DNA of 20,421 bases, from NCBI GenBank assembly GCA_019648995.1, contig BLXT01003754.1:337873-358293 (forward strand). The letters run 5' to 3'. Positions within the stretch are counted from its first letter, which is position 1. Each line of letters starts with the position of its first letter. Of the stretch, positions 10,533 through 20,421 are shown piece after piece. The translations under genes and the position numbers were made by a program. The notes under the pieces were generated by a model. It made no database searches and had not been told where the DNA came from. It saw nothing but the letters and a program-made list of their open reading frames with translations. The DNA is from Plakobranchus ocellatus (taxonomy: Eukaryota > Mollusca > Gastropoda > Plakobranchidae).

Positions 10533-13500
10533 TTCGGAAGACTTTTAGGCGCTGATTTTTGTTCTGATGATACGCACGACCTAAAGCTGTAGTTAATAAT
10601 ATTCTAGACAAAGCACCAAAATGATGTCAATCTTTCAATAGCTATAAAAAATAATAATAATAAAAAATGAAATAAAATAATACGAAAGTGGTACGAAAAA
10701 TGCTTTATTCTAAGCTAAAAAGGTGTAGGGAAATGATGCATGCTGAAAGAACATGGGAATTTACAGAATAGTCATGACAGTAAGCATGAGTGGATAGTTT
10801 TAAATATCCGTGAATGTTCTGAAATATTGTGGGGTTTTTTTCCAATAAGAAATATAAAATTCATATTACTTCAGTTCTACTTAACAATTTAGAATCTGAA
10901 ACTCGCAGTTTCATCACACATCAATGATATGATTTTATGTTGCGACGAGTCAGGATATGGACACAGCAGGAATGAAAGCTTTTTTGTTGTTGTTGTTGTT
11001 TTTTTTTTTTCCCAACCGACATACTGCTTAACCCGAAAAGGCCTCATTTCTCGGAAGCAAAAGGGTTTTTGTCCATCCTCCTTTAATGCGCAGATTAAGT
11101 ATGGCTTCTGATATTAATAGATACCGATAAACTTTTCCAATCCATTTCAAGAAGCTTATTTTACATGTACCTCTATCTCAGCAAAACAAAAGCATTTTGG
11201 GAGACCCTGTAAAAGCTATGGAAGAATCTGTTTCCAAGTCAATGTTATACCGATGCTTTAGTGTCGGAGCAAACAAGCTTGTTTATAAAGTGTAAGCCTA
11301 CCTGTAAATTCACTTACTTTACATAAGATAAAAATGAATGTGACACTAACTCAACTGTCTCCTCTCAATCCTGAAATTACGTAGATCTCTCCCAATACTG
11401 AAATTACGTAGGCCAAGTCAATTCGATTGATGACACTGACAGTATACTGTTTAAAATATCCTGCACGCTATTTCATGTTTTCAGAAACTGCTGTCTGCAC
11501 GCCTGGTCTACATCATCTGTTAACTAAGTTGTTTATTATGTTAGGCAGTGTTGGTTTTAAGGCCGCATTATTTTTTATCTGTACACAGGCAATTCTTAGT
11601 GGGTCAATTGCAACACACGAGCAATCTATGCTGGGATGATACTTTTTCAATGGTTGACTAATTTTTGCCTGACATAGCAGCACACATAATTATTTTCCTA
11701 GCATCCAGGAAGGGCCTAATGCATAGTCCAAGCTGTCTGTTTAAAGTCAAGCCTTAGAATAAAAATATCAATCCATCAAAACTCAATCTATTCTTTTAAA
11801 AAATTGTGTTAGACTCTTTTTCTTTAAAAGCTATCTATATTTTTTTCCCCACGAATATACATAAAATATTTGTACTGCTTATTTGTACTGCTAAATATCA
11901 GTGTGTGTGTGTGTATGTGTGTGCATAATATACATTTTATCTCTCATCAGGATTGATGACTTAATCTATCTTCTGTTCTCATTCTCTTTTACACAAGCCA
12001 CTGCGGAGGACAAGAAAAGAAAGAATTCATACTGGAGATTGTTAGGCTTACTCATAAATGTATGGTAATATTCAGTTTCAACATGCGAAGCTACAATTAT
12101 GGATAATCTCATGAACCTTTTTTTTTTCAGTATCATATAACAAATTACATTAGCCTATTTTGCCAACGGCTAACGTTAGAAAAATGGAACAAAAGATGTA
12201 TTTTTGCTCTGCTTTGGAAGAAATTAAAAATGGAGTGTTTAAGGTAATGTGCAAAATCAGTGATCCTTAGTTAACATAATTATATTATTTCTAATCATCT
12301 TGGTCCTAAAACTTTGAATAATTCAAGTTACAATGTAAAGTATGAATATGTAATGGTATTAACGAATACTTAAACAAAGAACGCGGGACAAAAAAGGTTG
12401 AACTTATATACCCTGTAATATGCCTGAAGTTTAGCAGCAAAAGAAGAAGAACTGTCCAAATTCATATCATATTTAGCCTATGTGCAAGGTGGGGATAGCC
12501 ACACAACTTAGCAGAATTATCTTAGAAGATTGTGTGAGACAACAAGACAAACCCAGTAAGGGTGGAATAAAATAAAGGAGAAAGGGTAAACTGCAGACTG
12601 GGTATGTTGTACAAAGAGAGCGAAATTAGAAAGGAATTGCGGGTGCTCTTATTCCTATTTTTCGAATCCGCTGGCAATCTGAGCACTATGAATTTCAACC
12701 AACTCCAAAAAAGAATATTTTTATATAATGGCCTACACGGAAAAACGCAAAGGAAAAGAAAGATAAAACAAGTAGGTTAAATATAATATATATTGTGGAC
12801 CTAAAGATAGATCCATTGAAACTCAATCTGTGGAACATAACGCAAGATAGAATTCTTGATCTAGACAATGTGATAATCCACTTTCATTTTGCTACCATTA
12901 ACAAGTCTTTCTTCCAAAATTAAATAGAGGTAAAAAAATAAAAAAATACAAAATTAGCAGTCGCGCTATCGCCTCAGAAATCAACCCTTTCAAACAATCA
13001 ACCTCATAATAAATCTTTAGATAGTTTGAAGTCTGTGTTGTTATATGACATTATTTTCATGTTGACCGGTTGGGGGTAAGGGAGCGTTTGATAGGTAACA
13101 ATGATTGCCTAACCCAGGGTAAGGTACTGGATTCAGGCTTGACCATACACAGAACTGTACTACATATTATATTATTTGTACTCTGATGCAGGATTCAACT
13201 GTGCCTTGTTTTTTGGGCTACATATTGTGTTTCTACACTTATGTGCGCAGTCAACGTTCCATGGATAAAAAGAATATCTACACTAAATTTATACTTGGGC
13301 ACTTTGAATCTGTTGCCACGTTAAACTCCTGAACCACAGAACAGAATGACAGATTAGCTGTGGCCGAAGGGTGCACTGATTATGTCTAGAAGTCCCAATT
13401 CTACTTCATTCTACTTTTTTTGTTTTTATATTGTTTCCTCAAAATATAAGTCAGAATTTTAAGATCAGCCATGCTGCCAACTTTCAAATATATAGGTCTA

Positions 13501-13910
13501 AATTTCCCAGTTATAATTGTTCATATTGAGGCCATAGAGATAAACTAATCAATGGCTTTTCTTCAGGGCTGCACTGGAAGCGAAAGTCTAAATTTCCATC
13601 GTAGATGTCTAAATCAAGGTGTTATTATATAGATCTAGATAGGCCTGATTAGACCCACAGAGATAAATTCTAGATTCTTATTAGAGCTTTAGATCCATGA
13701 GAATCTAGATCGAAAATAGCAGGAATTCATTACTTAAACCGTTCCGGAGATTTCCTAAAAACAACATTTAAAATACACAAAAATACATAAGAGAATACCT
13801 CGGCATCTCATTTTGTTTCATGCGGCGGCGCGCATGTTATTCAGATCTAGATTCTAGAGTTTCGTTAGATCTAAATGTTTAAAGCGGCATCTCATGTCGA
13901 CTTTTGGATT
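10533..13910. other. Long AT-rich intergenic stretch without a recognised gene
   Basis: Open frames are short and lack protein motifs on both strands. Contents include a TG microsatellite at about 11900-11923, a GTTGTT tract at about 10985, and AGATCTAGAT-type motif clusters at 13630-13710 and 13843-13872. A possible short first exon at 12184-12243 (ATG in good context, 20 codons, then GTAATG) has no partner and was not called. Confidence 0.5.
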
Positions 13911-13924
13911 ATTTGTACTATANN

Positions 13925-13925
13925 C

Positions 13926-14010
<85 letters not shown>
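13925..14010 (+). repeat. Poly-C and CT/ATCT microsatellite
   Basis: Two N at 13923-13924 precede a C run of about 12, then a long CT array interrupted by a TATC block (about 13970-13983) before CT resumes until about 14009. This is a simple repeat with an adjacent sequencing gap; its true length is uncertain. Confidence 0.92.
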
Positions 14011-14012
<2 letters not shown>

Positions 14013-14787
14013 TTTTAAATCACAGTGCGGCGCTTCCACTCAACCGTTCGTAGAATGGGTTACACAGCAACTTGTTCGGTATATCTAAGGTTCAATAAAC
14101 TACAAGTATGGTGGAAAGCATCACTCATAAAAACTTCTTCATCCCTTCATCCAGCTTTCTGAAGAGGCACAATTTCTCACAGTACGTAAATCATAATCGT
14201 ATTCAGACGGCGAAAGTTTCAGAATTCTATTATCTACTTCGGTAGATACTTAATTCCAATCAAAGTTATGCTTTTATTGTCCAGACGTTTTTTCTATGGG
14301 GTCTTAAATTAATCAAAATTTTTGTTACATTCAACATTGTTATAATGTATGTATTTACAACAAAGTTTGTTTGCCTTATAAGAATTATTAGCGTTGCAAA
14401 AACATTCCACCAGACTGCAGCTTCGGCCTCAAACTGCAAAGGCAATAAAGGCTGATGATAAGTAGGCCTACTCAAATTATGACAGATTTCTTATCACTTA
14501 AAAAGCTTTAATCCCCAGTAGAATGTACATCGAAATAAAAAAAAAATATGTGTCATCTTATTATGCAAAACTTCTCTCAATTGCCACAGCCTATATTATT
14601 TAAATAATAGTTTCCTCAAGTTGAGACGTTTTTATAGGTCATATGAATATTTTAGCTCAATGTCGTGATGAGCTATGTTTAAAAAAAAAATTCTTCAATT
14701 ATATAATCTAAAGCAGAATGTATTATTTTTTTAAACAGTAAGATTATTATTCTTAACAAAATACCAAATTATTTTACAACTACCACC

Positions 14788-14971
<184 letters not shown>

Positions 14972-15700
14972 CAATGTTTAGTCATGGATTCCACACAGTA
15001 TTAAAACTAAGCTGCTTTTGTATCTTTCCAAATTAGTGCCTATATCTACTTTTGGCTCATTTTGTGTGTTTTTCTTGTTTGCATGACTTTTTTTTGTGTT
15101 GTTTTGTTTTATTTTGTTATGTTTCCTTTTTTGCAGATTTTTTTATTTCTTTGACTTATTTGGTTTTCGCACCGTACTTTTCTTAGTCTAGCAAAAGCGT
15201 GTAAGCTTATCATCTCTTGTGTTTAACCTAGCGATACTTTGCAAACACGAGTCAGAATCGCTCTCTCCCATGCCGCACAGGCACAACGCACACATAACAA
15301 TAAACATGTACTCTCTTGTCCGGCCTTCACTTTGACACACACACATAATTCAAGTAAGCCATGGCAAATGAAATGTTGCTGGAGTGATTATTTACAAAAC
15401 TTTTGCAGCTTGTTGTAGGTCCGTAGAGCCTACACAGATACTAATTTCATCTTGGAAAACCTTATGCCATCTGTATCAAATACAAATATAGCATCACCAA
15501 ACATTTTTATATCATTTTTATATCAACATCACAACTTAAATGAGCAGTTTTAATTTCGTTTTTAAAAGTAAAAGTGGTATAAAGACTGCAGACGAAAGCC
15601 CACAGTTAGTACAGTGTAAATAGCTAGACTGCCCATTAAGCATCGCCAGCTGGGCTGACGCCATCGCCAACTGTGTATAGACATAATTATATAATCTAGA
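14972..15700. other. AT-rich intergenic stretch, nothing recognised
   Basis: T-rich tracts occur near 15075-15160. No coding region, RNA gene or long repeat is seen up to the duplicated block that begins at 15711. Confidence 0.45.
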
Positions 15701-15710
15701 TACACATGCA

Positions 15711-15949
15711 TCGACAAAGGGAAAACCCATACTGAAGGCGACGCGACTTGTCATTGATGACATCAAGGACTGTGTGTCGCAGTTATTATGGTTTACTATA
15801 TTACAAGTAATTTACGTAGCAAGAAAGGCCTCGTGGTTCGCAGGGCAACGGTAAGTAAAATTAAGCGTGGTCACGTAATGACACCCTCTTCTCCTTACGC
15901 CCTAAACTTGATGAAAGTCGCAGCTAACTTGGTGTGCTCTCACGCTAAG
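15711..15949 (+). repeat. Direct repeat block, copy 1, with splice-donor-like site
   Basis: A block from TCGACAAAGG to CACGTAATGACA (15711-15883), plus a second part starting GCCCTAAACTTGATGAAAG (15899-15949), recurs at 16188-16486 with only scattered substitutions. Within it, CAACG followed by GTAAGTA (about 15846-15857) looks like a 5' splice site. The upstream sequence is open in one frame (VIDDIKDCVSQLL) in both copies. The two parts are separated by 15 bases here and by 67 in copy 2. The family is not recognised. Confidence 0.85.
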
Positions 15950-15979
15950 GCACACAGTTAGAGAGGGTCACCAGTGTAA

Positions 15980-16187
15980 GACTTCAAGATGATGACGCAA
16001 AACTCCATACTGCAAGAAAGACCATCAAATGGCTCCAGCAAAATGGATGGTTAGTATATCTCACTCGCCTCATCCTTCTGACCCTGTACATTCATTCTAC
16101 CATTTGAAGCGCCAACTAGGAGGCAAGAAGTTTGGCAAAACAGATGGTCTAGTTGCATAAATGAAAAGCTGGTTTGCGACGCATGGA
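15980..16187 (+). pseudogene. Degraded mariner-type transposase C-terminal fragment
   Basis: The frame beginning at 15982 reads LQDDDAKLHTARKTIKWLQQ, matching the second-Asp region of mariner transposases (pattern DNA-x-PHTA-x-x-T). After a frame change near 16050 the next frame reads HSPHPSDPVHSFYHLKRQLG, the counterpart of the PxYSPDLAPSDYHLF-LK motif that carries the third Asp. An in-frame TAA follows at 16158-16160, then MKSWFAT, matching the segment after it. No N-terminal part was found. With a frameshift, a stop and corrupted motifs this is an old inactive remnant. It lies between the two copies of the direct repeat. Confidence 0.7.
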
Positions 16188-16486
16188 TCGACAAAGGCAA
16201 AACCCACACTGGAGGCGACGCGACTTGTCATTGATGACATCAAGGACTGTGTGTCGCAGTTATTATGGTTTACTATATTACAAGTAATTTGCGTAGCAAG
16301 AAAGGCCTCGTGGTTCGCAGGTTCGCAGGGCAACGGTAAGTAAAACTAAGCGTGGTCACGTAATGACAATTATTTTCCTTATCAATCAGAGCTACTGAAG
16401 TAAGACCCGGCTAATAAACAGAGGATATTTCCAACGCCCTAGACTAGATGAAAGTCGCAGCTAACTTGGTGTGCTCTCACACTAAG
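16188..16486 (+). repeat. Direct repeat block, copy 2, with splice-donor-like site
   Basis: This is the second copy of the block at 15711-15949. It differs by scattered substitutions, by an extra 8 bp tandem GTTCGCAG (16313-16328), and by about 50 extra bases between its two parts (16369-16435). The donor-like CAACG-GTAAGTA is conserved at about 16332-16342. It may be a duplicated exon end or part of an unrecognised repeat family. Confidence 0.85.
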
Positions 16487-16489
16487 CAC

Positions 16490-17193
16490 AGCGTAATATT
16501 AGTGCCTTTTTAGTTGAGGTGACCTAGTTCTCCCATGAACCATAAGTGCCCTAGCTGGGTCACCAGGTGAAGTGATCCATAACCAACCAAGCATGACTCT
16601 GAGTGTGTCTGTGCTAATGCAATTATTTTGTGATTTTGTATTCTTTCAAGTTATGTTAATTAGGCCACAAAAGCAGGAACATTAATAACAAACATAGAAC
16701 AACAAAGTGAAACATGTCTAATGAGCAAATATAAAAAAAATATAGTTCTAAAATACATAGCTATTTAATCATAAGGCATTTTCAACAGGCTCTTTTCACC
16801 TTTTGAAGTTTTAAAACATGATTCTTTAATTAAGAATAATTAAAAATTGGCCCTATAGAAATTAACAATCTTCACACTGATGATGCAGAAGATATTAAAC
16901 TAGTTACTCGTGCAAAAATTGTAAAAATGGCACTAACCGTAAAAAAATATCCTCCTTGAAAGTCAGCTAGGCATTTCTGAGGTGACTTGTAGTTAGAATG
17001 TTGGTTATTTAATATTCCATAGCATCAAATTCATTATTTTTCAGTGTGAGGATTGTTCCAAATCTAAGCTTGGGTAACAATAACTGACTCAACAAAAAGA
17101 ATCTACATATTGTATTACTTTTATCTTTAAATTTAAATACCAGTAGTTATATACAGACATATAAATTAAGAAAAGTAGACTAGCATAATTTTA
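16490..17193. other. AT-rich intergenic stretch, nothing recognised
   Basis: No coding region or structured repeat is supported. The right end presumably includes the 3' flank of the minus-strand fragment that stops at 17194. Confidence 0.4.
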
Positions 17194-17450
17194 TCACAGC
17201 GTTAAGGAAGATAGAATGTTAACTAAATGTGCAGTCATTATATGCTTCAATTTTTGTGTGCTGTTGATGATGCCTCTAGCTCTAAATTTTTCTAAATAAG
17301 AAATAATTTGGTGGCTGCTCTCTGTGCCCTGTTCTCCTAACAAACCCAGACCTAATTTATATTGTGTTATGTGAGGGATGCAGTGACACTCTAATATGTG
17401 TTGTTTAGGAAATGTTTTCTTCGGAAACTGCCTTCTGTATTGTAATCTTA
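17194..17450 (-). pseudogene. C-terminal fragment of an uncharacterised invertebrate mobile-element protein
   Basis: The minus-strand frame ending at the stop 17194-17196 contains FPKQHILECHCIPHI, then GLGLLGEQGTESSHQII, then an Arg/Lys-rich helix and LKHIMTAHLVNI. From memory, the pattern PKxHxLExHxxP...GxGLxGEQGxESxH...RLxxMMxEH recurs in large multicopy proteins of molluscs, cnidarians and echinoderms that I associate with transposons; I cannot name the family. Only about 85 residues carry the similarity. The upstream part of the same open frame (up to 17526) looks unrelated and merges toward the LTR region, so the gene appears truncated at its 5' side. No function is assigned. Confidence 0.45.
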
Positions 17451-17559
17451 TTAGATCTATACAGAGCACTTGGTGTGCTGAACGTACCTTCACTTTCACT
17501 GCTTCACTGGTGATGCTGCTTGTCAAACGATCGCCCGATGCGACTCAAAATCTTCTTGT

Positions 17560-18004
17560 CACTGTAGCACAACAATAATCCACGCTTAAAGTTCTAGGGG
17601 CCACTATCGTCTAATCTACGAATTCATGATCACATCCACAATAAATTCACTCAGAGCACAAGTTCTTCACAAAACACTCTCTATCTCAGTCGCCATCTTT
17701 TACTCCTGTGTTCTTTTCGCGCCTCCGCGTAGCGTCCACAGTATCGATCTAAACTCTGTCTCCCTTCACTGTGTACGGTGTACACCAAATATTGTCTACT
17801 CTGACATTACACCTCACTCCCCTCTGATCTCAAGATCATAATCACATCACTCCATACACGATATCCATTTATAAGAATAAACCCTTCTGACGTCTCTCCT
17901 CAGTTAAACAAAGGTCTCCGAATCCAATTCAATAATAACAAATAACTTTGTACAAGATACTATACACAAAATACACTTCTGAGTCACTATGTACACTATG
18001 TACA
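17560..18004 (-). repeat. Candidate 3' LTR of the retrotransposon
   Basis: On the minus strand the sequence after the purine tract starts TGTACATAGTG, as LTRs start with TG. It contains a TATA-like TTATAAAT (17867-17874), and a plausible CA end occurs near 17560-17565 (TGTGCTACA). The length would be about 445 bases. The outer end is uncertain because the 5' LTR is outside the window and no target duplication can be compared. Confidence 0.45.
17867..17874 (-). promoter_or_regulatory. TATA box in candidate LTR
   Basis: The minus strand reads TTATAAAT about 130 bases inside the candidate LTR, a typical distance for an LTR RNA polymerase II promoter. It is supported by position only. Confidence 0.4.
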
Positions 18005-18021
18005 CCATCTCCATCCCTCTA
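18005..18021 (-). other. Polypurine tract next to 3' LTR
   Basis: The minus strand reads TAGAGGGATGGAGATGG immediately before the proposed LTR start. Its first three bases are the stop codon of the last pol-related frame. A purine run at this point is the expected primer for plus-strand DNA synthesis in LTR elements. Confidence 0.5.
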
Positions 18022-18258
18022 CATCACATAGTCACCAGCCCAGGCAGGGAACCTCCTTTGCCTCTGAGCACACTGACCTTGCTCTGACAGAACTGGGTCA
18101 TCACTCATCAGTTCTGTCTCAGCCTCCGCAGACACCACCCGCCTCACATCAAGGACATGCCTAGGCATACCATCCACCTCCACATTGTTGCTTGAGTTCA
18201 CCTTGGACACCCTTCCCCTGCTCCACTGACTGGTGCATCTGCTGTCAGGTGGCTTCAC
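18019..18258 (-). pseudogene. Retrotransposon integrase C-terminal tail in shifted frame
   Basis: The frame reads VKPPDSRCTSQWSRGRVSKV, then VEVDGMPRHVLDVRRVV, and stops at TAG 18019-18021. This resembles the SH3-like C-terminal domain of integrases of this lineage. It overlaps the end of the preceding frame by about 14 bases, where GGTGAAGCCACC is read in two frames, so a small deletion likely separates the two pieces. The first Met is not a real start. The stop directly adjoins the purine tract. Confidence 0.75.
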
Positions 18259-19603
18259 CCACTGTCAGCATACCTCTCCCGCTAGGTGCATCATCCCGTC
18301 TCCGGTGTGGTTCCACTTCCGGGTGCCTCCAAGTGTATCTGTGCACTGACCTCTGTGGAATGGTCGACTCGTCTTGCCCGCTCCGTGGTGACATGTTGTA
18401 CCAAAACACGGCATCCAGCGGTGTGACGCGACCTCTCTCTGCAATTGACTTTATCGTTCGATGATGTCTCTCTACAATCCCGTTTCCGCTGGCCCTGTAG
18501 GCAGCCCTGTAGTATGGGTGGGTATTCCACTTTTCCAGAAGGACACGCATCCCCTCCGACCGAAATGCAGTGGCATTATCCATCAACAGCTCATCCACCG
18601 GTCCCCTCTCGCAGAATACTTGATCCAGTTCTTTGCAGATAGATGTTGCTGTCTCGTTTCTTAACGCTCTCCAGATTGCAAATCGTCCAGGTCCACAGTC
18701 CACAATGGTGAGGTACGGCAAGCCAGCATAATGGGTAACATCTAGAGCTAATCGGGTCCAATCAGTGTCCACCCCCAACTCACCAGGCTCATGTCTCACG
18801 CTTGCTGGATCGATGGACTGACACCTCTCACACACCCGCACCACTTTCTTCACCTCCTTCTTAGACACAGATGCGTCAACCTGCTTGGCCAAGTACAACG
18901 TACGTTCCACACCAAAGTGATGTTGTTCATGCAAAGACCTCAAGTTTGCTACAGAGATAGCACACGAAGGTAACACCACATCGTCTCTCAACCAATTCTT
19001 CCTCACTCGTGTCAGTTTGTCCGCTTTGTTCTCGTTCGAGGCAACATACCTAACCTCAACTTTCAACTTCAGTTCATCCACTAAGCTCTTGAACACACCC
19101 AACCGTCGCTTGATCAACATTTCGGCTGCTCCTTTTGTTCTTATTTTTCTCTCTTCCGACAGGGTTGCCTTTAACCATCCACACACCACTTCAGAGTCTG
19201 ACATAAGCACGATCTGTTTCAGTCCCCATTGCACTCCTAAGTTCATTCCCTTTAAAACCGACTCGAGCTCTGACACGTTGATGTGATTATAGTCATCTTT
19301 CTTTCGAAGCCAGGTTGCATCCTCCGCTGTCACTCCACCAATGTCGATCACCACTCCGAGTGCCAAGTTGCTTGCATCACACCAAACCACACCCTTTGCT
19401 TCGTTTGGAACATTCCACTTGCCTCTTACAGGGTCTTCCTTCTGCACCTGCTCAACCACTTCCCGTATCAGGCCGCATGCCCTGTCGCCAGCATAGTCAT
19501 CCCATTTACTCCCTTCAGTCTGACGTTTCACATAACTGCCAGCTACACGCAGCCATCCAGCAACCGGGTAGTGCCCCACCAGTTTGCCGCAAATTGAAAA
19601 AAA
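18245..19603 (-). pseudogene. Retrotransposon pol, RNase H and integrase part
   Basis: This open frame extends from 19660 to 18245, 471 codons counted from a Met at 19660, but its real content starts at the frame change near 19600. RNase H residues by that count are Asp95 (WCDAS), Glu131 (SELES), Asp155 (MSDSE) and Asp214 (NKADKL). The integrase zinc-binding site is His244-x3-His248-x28-Cys277-x2-Cys280. The integrase catalytic triad is Asp308 (LDVTHY), Asp361 (LMDNA) and Glu397 (VERHH), with exactly 35 residues between the last two, as in active integrases. RNase H removes the template RNA and integrase inserts the DNA copy into the genome. The frame ends prematurely at 18245-18247, and the integrase tail resumes in another frame. 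Confidence 0.88.
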
Positions 19604-20421
19604 CATCCCTGCGCGAAAGTCTAGAATCAAGCTGGTCCACACTTGGTATTTCATTGGCACGAGAAAATATCAAGTCTCCCCGCTGATCTCTGTCCAACCT
19701 GAGGCCCAACACTGCTCCCTCATCCAACTTCTCAGGGTTCTTTGATTCTAGGCCATAGTCCTTCAGATGGGCCACCACATCACCCGCAGTAATGTCCGAT
19801 ACGCCCACCATGATGTCATCAATGTAACAGCTTGTTGCTTGCTTTATTTCCGGTTTCTGTGCCAGCACCCACTTCAGAATCATTGACATGATTTTGGGGG
19901 CCGAGGTAAGCCCAAAACCAAGCCGTGTCAGCGCATACACCACTCCGTTAAATTTAACCAGCTGATACTTCCACAGCTCCTTGGCCACATGGATTTGGAG
20001 ATATGCTGACTTCAGGTCCACAATTTCAATATCTCCATCAATTTGCCTCCACTCTCTCAACCTATCGCTGCATACATCTAACACGTCTCTACCGGTGTGA
20101 CATTCCACAAATCTGTTCAATTCTCTAAAGTCCAGTACTGGCCTGACCTTATTCTTTGTCACTTGTTCCACCGCCATGAGAGGGACAATGCCATCCACCT
20201 CTCCATCCCATGGCACCAAAATTCCTTCCTGAATCCATCTCCCCACTTCCTGTTCAAAGGCATCCTTCTTTGTTCCAGTAAGACCATGGTCATACTGAGC
20301 CACGTGATTTGTCAGAGTTGGCTCTGTCCCTGGTTTCAAGTTGTACCGAACTGTCCAATGAGAACCATTAAACGAAGCTTCAAAGTCCTTATCTACCATT
20401 CGTTCTCCGTCGGCACGATGG
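19604..20421 (-). pseudogene. Retrotransposon pol, reverse transcriptase part; 5' partial, ends in frameshift
   Basis: The frame is open from the right edge (RADGER precedes the Met at 20399) and carries a complete reverse transcriptase core. Visible motifs counted from that Met are RPVLDFRELN (86-95), VDLKSAYLQ with the first catalytic Asp (residue 128), FGLTSAPKIM (162-171) and the catalytic YIDD (192-195). The segment VLGLRLDRD follows, as in the connection region. It copies element RNA into DNA in cytoplasmic particles. At a run of seven T on the minus strand (19597-19603) the frame is lost and a stop follows at 19515-19517. The continuation is in the frame of the next entry. Confidence 0.85.

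Larger units (their letters stand above)
17560..20421 (-). mobile_element. LTR retrotransposon, 3' part (pol and candidate LTR), runs off right edge
   Basis: The order on the minus strand is reverse transcriptase, RNase H, zinc-binding H2C2, integrase, basic tail, purine tract, LTR. This is the standard order for Ty3 and BEL-type elements. The YIDD box and the GKLVGHYPVAGWLR segment after the reverse transcriptase are shared, as I recall, by a distinctive animal lineage of such elements whose exact clade I cannot fix here. Gag, protease and the 5' LTR would lie beyond 20421. The coding region is broken in at least two places, so this copy is presumed inactive unless the breaks are assembly errors. 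Base composition is more GC-rich than the surroundings, as expected for a relatively recent insertion. Confidence 0.85.

Noticed and set aside
12184-12243. Possible short first exon, ATG in good context, ending at GTAATG, resembling the start of an HTH_psq protein
   Set aside because: Only 20 codons, no second exon found, and the resemblance is too short to trust.
15825-15845. tRNA-like A and B box pair (TAGCAAGAAAGG and GGTTCGCAGG) suggesting a SINE
   Set aside because: The boxes are only about 8 bases apart, too close for an RNA polymerase III promoter, and no tRNA fold can be drawn.
16161-16343. Plus-strand 60-codon frame across repeat copy 2 as a gene
   Set aside because: It begins with the mariner remnant and runs into the repeat; the two repeat copies differ at amino-acid-changing sites without sign of constraint.
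18192-19686. Several plus-strand open frames of 60-123 codons opposite the retrotransposon pol
   Set aside because: They are shadows of the minus-strand RNase H and integrase frames, whose catalytic residues are all recognisable.

Overview
This window is eukaryotic nuclear DNA. It is AT-rich, has GT-AG introns, many simple repeats, and genes from animal transposons plus one animal-type cytochrome P450. The scattered AGATCTAGAT-type motifs and the mix of elements suggest a mollusc, probably a gastropod. That assignment is inference from general familiarity, not proof.

Left third (1 to about 6,650): a PIF/Harbinger-type DNA transposon with two genes on opposite strands whose exons interleave. 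On the plus strand is a MADF/BESS-like DNA-binding protein (exons 1-19, 192-397, 2695-3057, 5' end outside the window). On the minus strand is a four-exon DDE transposase (6483-6216, 3835-3703, 3434-3319, 2421-1654). Splice sites and codon phases agree at every junction. Each gene's last exon lies inside an intron of the other. The transposase carries two single-base frameshifts, both at homopolymers or near-homopolymers. A pair of 27-29 bp direct repeats and a palindrome just upstream of its start codon may mark the element's right end.

Middle (7828-9757): a complete two-exon minus-strand cytochrome P450 of the CYP2 clan, 491 residues, with every hallmark motif intact. It is the only clear non-transposon gene here. 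From about 9,900 to 15,700 I see no gene. The stretch holds a 120 bp tandem duplication, two N runs beside poly-C, a CT array and a composite ACT/GCT trinucleotide array.

Right third: two copies of a roughly 180 bp block (15711 and 16188), each ending at a splice-donor-like site, flank a degraded mariner transposase tail. A minus-strand C-terminal fragment of a probable uncharacterised invertebrate mobile-element protein follows at 17194-17450. From about 17,560 to the right edge lies the 3' part of an LTR retrotransposon on the minus strand: reverse transcriptase, RNase H, zinc-binding and integrase domains, a purine tract and a candidate 3' LTR with a TATA box. Its coding region is broken by at least two frame changes. 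Overall this is one host gene in a transposon graveyard.
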